From assembly GCA_013298665.1 (NCBI GenBank), contig JAAFIK010000031.1, positions 1 to 53,271 of the forward strand: DNA of 53,271 nt, read 5' to 3'. Each line of letters starts with the position of its first letter. Position 1 is the first letter of the stretch. Below the pieces are notes generated by a model. It made no database searches. It was not told the DNA's origin and worked only from the letters and a program-made list of their open reading frames with translations. Positions 8,886 to 15,839 of the stretch are shown here, in pieces. The position numbers and the translations under genes were made by a program. The DNA comes from Chitinophagales bacterium (GTDB lineage: Bacteria > Bacteroidota > Bacteroidia > Chitinophagales > Chitinophagaceae).

Positions 8886-9636
8886 TTTTTACGAAATTTT
8901 AGATTAAAAAAGTTGTTTGTCATTAAGAGAGTGCACTTCTTTTAATGAAACAAATATGGAAGGTTGGATCGAAAAAAAAACAGAAAGGGCCATTTATTTT
9001 GAAAAAACGGCCTTTTTTTTGATTTAAGTCAAAAAACGCAGTTTTAAAAACGGTCATTTTTTCCCAAAAATGTCCTTCGCGGGCCAAAAAATTTTTCTCA
9101 AAAACACCGTTTTCTTTTTATTTTTTACAACTATCCGTAAAATAAGTGTGCAAATATTTTACGAAAATTTGTAATAAAGGACTGATTGGAGACAAAAACG
9201 GGCTGCTATTTTACCATTGCCTCAGCCATAAAGTGTCCCGGGCCGGATGACAACCGGCCAATTTTCCCGGCCTTCCCCCAGGTACAGGTCACCAATCATT
9301 ACCTCCGGTTACAATGCCGGGCTACCCCCGCAGACGGCCATACCCATTTTCAAAACCGGTCTGGCAGGTGCCTTGTATCCGCTTTAACCCGGGGACGCAC
9401 CAATATAAAGGGTAGGCAAAGGGTAGGATGCGCCACTGATGCGCCACTGATGCGTCACTGATGCGCCACTGATGCGCCACTGTAAAAGGGAGTGGGATAT
9501 CTATGGCTGAACACTGTTGAAAAGCAGGCAAAAACCACGACTTACCCCCAGGCAGGTACTCATGGTGTACCACTTCGGCCAGCCGATGCCTGTAGTGGTG
9601 CGGTAATAACAGTAAGAAAAAAAGGGAAAGCCGGGT
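8886..9636. other. Long intergenic region with T/A-rich leader, hairpin and 11-bp repeats
   Basis: No gene is supported in these 751 bases. Next to the lipoprotein start, a minus-strand CATATTTG (8951-8958) matches the -7 element at seven of eight positions. From 8970 to 9180 the DNA is made of long A and T runs. A hairpin (AAAGGGCC at 8984-8991 with GGCCTTTT at 9009-9016) followed by T runs on both strands resembles a bidirectional terminator; in the minus direction it would lie in or just before the leader of the lipoprotein gene. Tandem 11-bp repeats lie at 9407-9481. Open frames over 9186-9692 are made largely of the repeats and are not believed. Confidence 0.5.
9407..9481. repeat. Two adjacent 11-bp tandem repeats (2 + 5 copies)
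   Basis: AAAGGGTAGGC/A occurs twice (9407-9417, 9418-9428) and is followed directly by five copies of GATGCGCCACT (9427-9437, 9438-9448, 9449-9459, 9460-9470, 9471-9481); the third copy reads GATGCGTCACT. All seven units have the same 11-base period, about one helical turn. The unit is not a multiple of three, so coding through it would shift frame each time. Possible roles are a multimeric protein-binding site or slipped-strand copy variation; neither is shown. Confidence 0.9.
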
Positions 9637-10218
9637 TTATGGCTTTTGACCGGCTTCTTTTGAACGGATACGGCTCAGCGTGGCTATATTGATACCGAGG
9701 TAGGAAGCAATATCACCCATTTTGGCCCGGTTGCAGATTTCGGGGTGGCGAGCCCTTAAAAAGGCATAGCGCTCTTCGGCAAGCAGGTTGCGTATATTAT
9801 ATAAGCGCTCTTCGCTGAGCATATAATAATGTACCGTAAGTAAACGGCCGATGAGGTTGAACTCGGGGAAGTCGGCATACAACTGCTGCAACTGGTCGTA
9901 GCTCACATAATGCAAAAGGCACTCTTCTTCGGTTTCAATATTCTCATAACTGGGCGTACGGGCATAAAAACTTTTGACCGAAATAACAATATCGTTCTCT
10001 GCCATAAACCAAACCGTTGTCTCCTTACCCTTATTGGTGTAATAGCAGCGCATAAAGCCTTTTTCGATAAAGTATATATAATCGGAAACATCGCCTTCCT
10101 GCAGCATCAATTCCTTACGGGGCACTTTGATGGTCCGGATCCGGGCAGCAATAGCGTTGTTGAGTGAAGGGGAAAGCCGGCAGACTGAATTAAGGTAAGC
10201 AAGCACGTAAGTGGACAT
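9637..10218 (-). CDS. Crp/Fnr family transcription regulator
   Basis: A 193-residue regulator of the Bacteroidota Crp type. Residues about 25-115 form the cyclic-nucleotide-binding-like beta-roll: 'ELMLQEGDVSDYIYFIEKGFMRCYY' region (landmarks LQEGDVSDYIYFI and KGFMRCYY) and 'TTVWFMAENDIV' are typical. The C-terminal winged helix-turn-helix is in 'AKMGDIASYLGINIATLSRIR'. There is no Fe-S cysteine cluster, so it is not an Fnr oxygen sensor; the ligand is unknown and the cyclic-nucleotide contact residues are not conserved in an obvious way. Standing alone, it may regulate a distant target. Good family match in sequence and length. Confidence 0.92.
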   Translation of the reverse strand: MSTYVLAYLNSVCRLSPSLNNAIAARIRTIKVPRKELMLQEGDVSDYIYFIEKGFMRCYYTNKGKETTVWFMAENDIVISVKSFYARTPSYENIETEEECLLHYVSYDQLQQLYADFPEFNLIGRLLTVHYYMLSEERLYNIRNLLAEERYAFLRARHPEICNRAKMGDIASYLGINIATLSRIRSKEAGQKP

Positions 10219-10833
10219 ACTTTATCGTTTTCACGAAAATAACCATTTTTGAAATTCCCAAAATGAGAAAAATAATCTGCCGGTGGTCTCCGGGCTGTTC
10301 CCATCATGTACAGGCAATGAAAGCGACTTCTGTTACGTGCGCGCGTATAAGCATTTTTTCTGAAAAAAATCTGTTGAAAACACCGGAAACGACCAGTTTT
10401 TTTCTTTGCTTTTTATGGTGTTTTTCCCAAAAAAAACTCATATCCATACCGCAATTTTGCATTACGGACTTCTGGTGATTCCCTAAACCACACTGTAACC
10501 GGCGAGATGCGCATAGCCGGTCTTACAGTGCAGTTGCAAGAATCTCCTGTGTGGTCAAAAGCATTGTAACGCTGTGTTTGTTTTTTTGGTTAACATTCCA
10601 ATGGTTAGAGTTCCCTTGTCTGCTACTCATTCCTGAAAGGGCAGCAGGGGGTCTGCGGGGCGGGTTTCTACCTGCCCTTTAGCTGTTTTAATCAATGAAC
10701 GTATACCAGAAACAAAATAAGCATAACAGGCAGGGCTTATCGCCGAAGCCCGGGTGTGTATCAGCAAATACGCAACCTGCCAATGACTGACAGATGGCAA
10801 ACCCGTGTAATAACAATGCCTGTAGCTGTTGTA
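10219..10833. other. Intergenic region downstream of uvrA and upstream of the Crp gene, with two strong hairpins
   Basis: No gene is supported in 615 bases. A hairpin at 10491-10530 pairs CACTGTAA-CCGGC with GCCGGT-C-TTACAGTG, interrupted only by a two-base bulge, with a 12-base loop. A second structured element at 10636-10680 has two overlapping options: AAAGGGCAG (10636-10644) with CTGCCCTTT (10672-10680), or GGGGCGGGT (10657-10665) with ACCTGCCCT (10670-10678). Either could terminate uvrA transcripts or sit in the leader of the Crp gene (both minus strand). The part next to the Crp start (10219-10480) is T/A-rich with no strong element. Confidence 0.5.
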
Positions 10834-13713
10834 CTATAAAAATTTACCCGTATGACTCTCCTTACATTTTTTCAACTGTGCGGGAGTGCCGGTAAACACA
10901 AGGTTGCCACCACCCGAACCGGCTTCCGGCCCGAGATCAATCACCCAGTCTGCCGACCGGATAACGTCGGTATTGTGTTCGATTACGATAATGGAATGTC
11001 CCTGGTCGATCAACGCATTGAATGAGGCCAGCAGTTTTTTGATGTCGTTGAAATGCAGCCCGGTTGTTGGTTCATCAAATATAAAAAGAATGGTACCTGC
11101 CGCCCTGCCCTTCCCCAGGAAAGAAGCGAGCTTTACCCGTTGTGCTTCACCACCCGAGAGGGTATCCGAAGACTGTCCCAGCTTGACATACCCTAACCCC
11201 ACATCACTCAGCGGCTGTATTTTTTTTACCACATCCTTTTCCTCGGCAAAGAATGTAATCGCTTCATCCACACTCATCTCCAGCACATCATAAATGCTCT
11301 TATCCCGGTATTTCACTTCAAGTACCTCCTCCTTAAAACGTTTTCCGTGGCAGGACTCGCAGGTGAGGTGTACATCTGCAAGAAACTGCATCTCTACCAC
11401 CTGTTCGCCTTCACCTTTACAGGTATCGCAGCGGCCGCCATCCACATTAAAAGAAAAATGCTTTGGCAGAAACCCGCGCATCTTGCTCAGGGGTTGCTTG
11501 CTGAACATATCCCTGATTTCGTCGTATGCTTTTATATAGGTAACCGGGTTGCTGCGGCTGCTCTTACCGATCGGGTTCTGGTCTACCAGTTCAACCTGGG
11601 TAATAAAATCAACATCTCCTGTCAAAGCCCTGTATGCCCCGGCCTTATCAGCCATCTCTCCTTTGAGCTTGCTCAATGCGGGAAAAAGAATCTGTTTGAC
11701 CAGTGTGGTTTTACCACTGCCACTTACCCCGCTTACCACGCAGAGTACCTGTAAGGGAAAATCGACCGTGAGCTGCCTGAGGTTGTTCTGGCTTGCTCCT
11801 TCCACACGTATGCTTCTTGTCCATTTCCGGGTATTGGCCGGTGGTGCAATGGCAAGGGTACCAGACAGGTATTTTCCGGTAAGGCTTTTGGGGTTCTTTA
11901 CAATGGCAGCGTAGTTGCCCTCGGCAATAATTTCTCCGCCAAGGTGGCTCGCCAACGGTCCCATATCAATAATATGATCGGCTTCGCGCATCATCATTTC
12001 ATCGTGCTCCACCACCACTACGGTATTGCCCAGGTCGCGCAATTCTTTCAGCACACGGATCAACTGTACGGTATCGCGGCTGTGGAGGCCAATAGAAGGC
12101 TCATCCAGTATATACAATGAGTTGGTGAGGTTGCTGCCGAGGCTGCGGGTTAGTTGTATGCGCTGGCTCTCGCCGCCACTAAGCGTATTGGCCAGCCGGT
12201 TGAGGGTAAGGTAGCCGAGGCCTACATCCAGTAAAGTTTTGAGGCGGTGGTTGATTTCCAGCAGTATCCGTTTGGCCACCTGGCGGTCGTATGCACTCAG
12301 TTCCAGTTGCCGGAACCACACCTGCAGGTCTTTTACCGGCATCTCGCAAAGTTCGCCGATATGCTTGCCCCCAACACGTACATATAAAGCGGCTTCGCGT
12401 AACCGGTAGCCTTTACAATCGGTACAGGTCGTGCGCCCGCGGTAACGGCTGAGCAATACGCGGTACTGCACCTTGTACAGGTTCTGTTCCACTTCCTTAA
12501 AGAAATCATTAATGCCCTGTACCTGTCCGTCACCCTCCCACAACTGGCGAAGCTGTGCAGGCGTAAGGTCGAATATGGGTTTGTGTATCGGAAAGTTAAT
12601 TCCTGAAGCTCCTTTTACAAACTGTTCGCGCCACCAGCCCAGCTTCTCACCTTTCCAGGGGGCGATTGCGCCCTCATACAGGCTGAGGCGTTTATCAGGG
12701 ATGATCAGGTCGGGATCAATACCCAGTATCTGTGAAAACCCTTCACAGGTTGGACATGCCCCATAAGGATTATTAAAAGAGAAAAGATTGGGTACCGGTT
12801 CTTCAAAACGGATACCATCCAGTTCAAATTTATTGCTGAAGGGCAGGCGGCTTACCGGCTTGCCATTGGCGTCACTGGTGTCGAGAAACAGTTCGCCCTC
12901 CCCTTCATAAAAAGCAGTGGTAGCAGAGTCGGCTATACGGTGGCGGTCATCCTCGTCAAAATCTTTCACCACCAATCTGTCTACCAGCAGGTAATTAGCC
13001 GGGGGGGCCGCTTTCTTTTTTCCGGCAGGCGCTGTAGCGGCAGCAATTTTTTTCTGGATACCGGCATCTTCGAGCGCATCCTCCAGCCGGATGGTTTCGC
13101 CATTGCAGTAGAGGCGGCTGAACCCTTTCTGCATCAGTATATGCAATTCTTCTTTTACATCGCGGTTTTTGTTTTGCCGGAAAGGTACCAGGATCAATAC
13201 CCGGAAACCATGGGGTTGTTCGGCTATGGCTTTTACCACATCGCCCACATCGTCTTTTTTAACTTCCCTGCCGCTTATGGGAGAAATGGTTTTACCGGCA
13301 CGGGCGTAGAGCAGACGCAGATAATCGTATATCTCCGTCATGCTGCCTACCGTACTTCTCGGGGTGCGCGTGATCACTTTCTGTTCTATGGCAATGGCAG
13401 GACAAAGTCCTTTGATGTAATCAACATCGGGTTTATTCATCCGCTGCATAAACTGCCGGGCATAGGCACTGAGGCTTTCTGCATACCGGCGTTGCCCCTC
13501 CGCAAAAAGGGTATCGATGGTTAATGATGATTTACCGGATCCGGATACCCCCGTTACCACAATAAGCTTGTTGCGGGGTATTTCTACCGTTACATTTTTG
13601 AGGTTGTGCACCCTTGCCCCCTTTATGTATATGCCTGATGCGCCGGACTGTGGTGTGTGTACTTTTTTTGAAACTGCTGCTGTTGCCTTACTCATAACTG
13701 GTGTAAAAGACAA
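10834..13713 (-). CDS. uvrA: Excinuclease ABC subunit A, Bacteroidota UvrA paralogue
   Basis: A 959-residue DNA-damage sensor with two ABC ATPase modules. Walker A motifs are GVSGSGKS (about 55-62) and, in the second half, GVSGSGKT; signatures LSGGESQR and LSGGEAQR are both present, each followed by a DEP Walker B. The second zinc module is complete (CDTCKGEG ... CESCHGKR). The first is not: the last pair is there (C320, C323 in YGACPTCEG) but the first CxxC is replaced around residues 296-303 (FELDGIRF), and the 'CP' usually near residue 145 reads SPISGREV. A UvrB-binding-like region is retained. This fits the second, shorter UvrA seen in Bacteroidota. The start may be Met7 rather than Met1. 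Divergent from the ECF sigma gene. Confidence 0.93.
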   Translation of the reverse strand: MSFTPVMSKATAAVSKKVHTPQSGASGIYIKGARVHNLKNVTVEIPRNKLIVVTGVSGSGKSSLTIDTLFAEGQRRYAESLSAYARQFMQRMNKPDVDYIKGLCPAIAIEQKVITRTPRSTVGSMTEIYDYLRLLYARAGKTISPISGREVKKDDVGDVVKAIAEQPHGFRVLILVPFRQNKNRDVKEELHILMQKGFSRLYCNGETIRLEDALEDAGIQKKIAAATAPAGKKKAAPPANYLLVDRLVVKDFDEDDRHRIADSATTAFYEGEGELFLDTSDANGKPVSRLPFSNKFELDGIRFEEPVPNLFSFNNPYGACPTCEGFSQILGIDPDLIIPDKRLSLYEGAIAPWKGEKLGWWREQFVKGASGINFPIHKPIFDLTPAQLRQLWEGDGQVQGINDFFKEVEQNLYKVQYRVLLSRYRGRTTCTDCKGYRLREAALYVRVGGKHIGELCEMPVKDLQVWFRQLELSAYDRQVAKRILLEINHRLKTLLDVGLGYLTLNRLANTLSGGESQRIQLTRSLGSNLTNSLYILDEPSIGLHSRDTVQLIRVLKELRDLGNTVVVVEHDEMMMREADHIIDMGPLASHLGGEIIAEGNYAAIVKNPKSLTGKYLSGTLAIAPPANTRKWTRSIRVEGASQNNLRQLTVDFPLQVLCVVSGVSGSGKTTLVKQILFPALSKLKGEMADKAGAYRALTGDVDFITQVELVDQNPIGKSSRSNPVTYIKAYDEIRDMFSKQPLSKMRGFLPKHFSFNVDGGRCDTCKGEGEQVVEMQFLADVHLTCESCHGKRFKEEVLEVKYRDKSIYDVLEMSVDEAITFFAEEKDVVKKIQPLSDVGLGYVKLGQSSDTLSGGEAQRVKLASFLGKGRAAGTILFIFDEPTTGLHFNDIKKLLASFNALIDQGHSIIVIEHNTDVIRSADWVIDLGPEAGSGGGNLVFTGTPAQLKKCKESHTGKFL

Positions 13714-13835
13714 ATGTAAACCGCTGCTTCTGAAATTGCTAAAGTTTTCTTAAAATGGCCTGTATCCGTTGTTTGTATGCACAAGTGCTTGTACTTTTAT
13801 TGTGCAAGAGCTGCCAAAAAAAATGTTAAAAAAAA

Positions 13836-13866
13836 TTTGGTGGTTTAGAAAAATATATTAATTTCA
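13836..13866 (+). promoter_or_regulatory. -33/-7 promoter ahead of the ECF sigma factor
   Basis: TTTG at 13836-13839 and TAATTTCA at 13859-13866 are separated by 19 bases, the usual Bacteroidota spacing; the -7 matches TAnnTTTG at six of eight positions. The start codon is at 13983, so the leader would be about 110 bases, long for this genome. Confidence 0.4.
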
Positions 13867-13982
13867 CATTTCCAATATCCAATAAAGTGAAGAGCCAGAC
13901 TTCTATTCGATAGACTTCTACGCTTAATTTCCCATTATTGGTCCTGTCAATTTAATGTCCAAACAAAAAACAGTAGAAGTGT

Positions 13983-14564
13983 ATGAAATGCCTTAACAAT
14001 CTTTCCGACCAGCAACTGATCCATATGTATATGGACGGTGATGCTGATGCCCTTTCGACGTTAGTAATGCGTTACAAAGACAAAATTTACACGTCCATTT
14101 ATCTCCTCGTTAAAGACAAGTACCTGGCGGAAGACATTTTCCAGGACGTTTTTATCCGTGTCATCGATACCCTCAGGGGTGGCCGTTACACCGATGAAGG
14201 CAAGTTTTTACCATGGGCTATGCGTATTGCACACAATATGTGTGTAGACCATTTCCGCAAGGTAAAACGCTCGCCCAGTATCAAAACGAGTGATGACCGC
14301 GACATCTTTGAAGTGCTTAATTTTTCAGAAGCCGGTGCAGACCAGCGTATGATGCAAAGCCAGAGTCATGAGCGCGTACGTAAAATGATTGACCTGCTGC
14401 CGGAAGACCAGCGCGAGGTCATCATCATGCGTCATTATGCAGACCTCAGTTTTAAAGAGATCGCAGACCTGACCAAGTGCAGCATCAATACCGCACTCGG
14501 AAGAATGCGTTATGGTCTCATCAACCTCAGGAAGATGATGGTAGAGAAACAAATTGCATTATAA
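13983..14564 (+). CDS. RNA polymerase sigma factor, ECF family (sigma-70 region 2 and 4)
   Basis: A 193-residue ECF sigma factor. Region 2 spans about residues 20-95 with 'LAEDIFQDVFIRV' and 'FLPWAMRIAHNMCVDHFRK', which contact core polymerase and the -10 region; region 4 spans about 130-185 with 'LPEDQREVIIMRHYADLSFKEIADLTKCSINTALGRM' (landmarks LPEDQREV and LSFKEIAD). No anti-sigma factor gene is adjacent, unlike most ECF systems. From memory, near-identical single-copy proteins are common across Bacteroidota, which suggests a housekeeping rather than an accessory role. A terminator follows 20 bases after the stop. Confidence 0.95.
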   Translation: MKCLNNLSDQQLIHMYMDGDADALSTLVMRYKDKIYTSIYLLVKDKYLAEDIFQDVFIRVIDTLRGGRYTDEGKFLPWAMRIAHNMCVDHFRKVKRSPSIKTSDDRDIFEVLNFSEAGADQRMMQSQSHERVRKMIDLLPEDQREVIIMRHYADLSFKEIADLTKCSINTALGRMRYGLINLRKMMVEKQIAL

Positions 14565-14587
14565 CCATACTTGTAACCCCCAATGAT

Positions 14588-14619
14588 AAACCCCGCTCTT
14601 TTGCGGGGTTTTATTTTTT
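14588..14619 (+). terminator. Rho-independent terminator of the ECF sigma gene
   Basis: AAACCCCGC (14588-14596) pairs with GCGGGGTTT (14603-14611) with a six-base loop and is followed by TATTTTTTA. Perfect stem and T tract. It also lies ahead of the convergent Wzz-like gene's 3' end and could act for it from the other strand. Confidence 0.9.
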
Positions 14620-14747
14620 ATCCGGACAACACGGAGCAGGATTATGCTATAGCTGTTGCAAAAATGTTCAGCCACAAATGTCTGCTGCTCCTGTGGGGAT
14701 ATAACTGAATAAGGAACAGACCCGTTTGCTCCGGAACAACCGATTGA

Positions 14748-15833
14748 TCAGGCTTCAGGAGCAACCACCGGAGCCGGGGTATCGGCTTCAGTTGCTGTTA
14801 CGGTTTGCTTCTCGGTATTTTGTTTTATTTTAAAGATCGCCTTCTGCAACTCGTTCTCGGCATACTTGAGTACCAGTCCGCCTACGAAGAGAATACAACC
14901 GAGGATAAGCCCGAGCACCACGCCAATGATGGCAAAAAGTACAGGGGATGATTCTTTTTTATCGTACGGCGGATCAGGTCTGTCCAATATCTGGATGATG
15001 GGTGTTTGTTTCTGCAAGCGCCACATGGCTTCCTCGCGGTTATTGGCAGCCACATCGCGCTGGCGCATCGTACGTTCCTTCAGTGCCGAAAGATTCTCTT
15101 TGGGTATATTGTATTCAAGGCGATCGGTAGGCGTAAAATAAGTGGTATTAAACATACGGATGGCTTCTTTATCAATCCTGTCCAATACCTTATCTAAGGA
15201 GTCCACCTTTTTAAGGGTAAACTCATAGTCCAGTTTGGCCTTGCTTACCTTCAGTTCACGGTAGAAGTCAGATATCTTCTTAACAATCGCATAACTGATG
15301 GGGGAAATAATTTCCTGCTGGGTGGAACTGAAAGTCAACTCAAGTACGCCATTTTTATTGATTTTGGCTGTAATACCCGTTTTAAGAATGGTTCCCCCGA
15401 TATTGGCCAGCTTTGCCGTATCATCTGTGGGTATTTTATCCTTAGGCGTGGCCTCGTTCCATTTTTTGTTTTTACCCGCAAGGATGAGCAATTCAGCAAT
15501 GGTCTTATTGCCAAATTCCGGTACCCGCATCAGGGCTACGGCTTCCCTTGTATTACGGCTGGTGGCCAGTTCAATGATGTTGATGGAAGCCTCACTGCTG
15601 AAACTTTTGGGCGCTTCACTGATGCCAAGAATATTGTTGAGGGTACTGTTTACACCGGAATTGTCGCTGGAATTGGTTAAAGGAAACACCGTCCCCTTTG
15701 AGGTGTACACCGTTGGTGTTCTTTTAGCATACCAAAATAATAATGCACCAACACCCAGGCCGATAAGCAGTATAAGGAACCTGAACTTTTTCAGCCGCCG
15801 CAATATTTCTAATATTAACTCTCCTGAAGTCAC
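14748..15833 (-). CDS. Wzz-type polysaccharide chain-length determinant
   Basis: A 361-residue inner-membrane protein. One membrane segment is near the N-terminus (about 18-36, 'FLILLIGLGVGALLFWYA') and one near the C-terminus (about 296-320, 'FAIIGVVLGLILGCILFVGG'), with a large periplasmic, coiled-coil-prone region between them, the topology of Wzz/PCP co-polymerases. A proline-rich segment before the second helix ('ILDRPDPPYDKKESSP') is the family hallmark. The C-terminal tail is Ala/Pro/Val-rich (about 25 residues) and no tyrosine kinase domain is fused. It starts six bases after the SLBB export gene ends, so the two are co-transcribed as parts of one exopolysaccharide or capsule export system. 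Confidence 0.88.
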   Translation of the reverse strand: MTSGELILEILRRLKKFRFLILLIGLGVGALLFWYAKRTPTVYTSKGTVFPLTNSSDNSGVNSTLNNILGISEAPKSFSSEASINIIELATSRNTREAVALMRVPEFGNKTIAELLILAGKNKKWNEATPKDKIPTDDTAKLANIGGTILKTGITAKINKNGVLELTFSSTQQEIISPISYAIVKKISDFYRELKVSKAKLDYEFTLKKVDSLDKVLDRIDKEAIRMFNTTYFTPTDRLEYNIPKENLSALKERTMRQRDVAANNREEAMWRLQKQTPIIQILDRPDPPYDKKESSPVLFAIIGVVLGLILGCILFVGGLVLKYAENELQKAIFKIKQNTEKQTVTATEADTPAPVVAPEA

Positions 15834-15839
15834 GGTTCT

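Noticed and set aside
9186..9692. Plus- and minus-strand frames across the 11-bp repeat
   Set aside because: Their length comes from the repeat itself; an 11-base unit would change frame at each copy and no flanking domain is seen.
12940..13524. A 194-codon plus-strand frame inside uvrA
   Set aside because: Antisense shadow of a strongly conserved gene.
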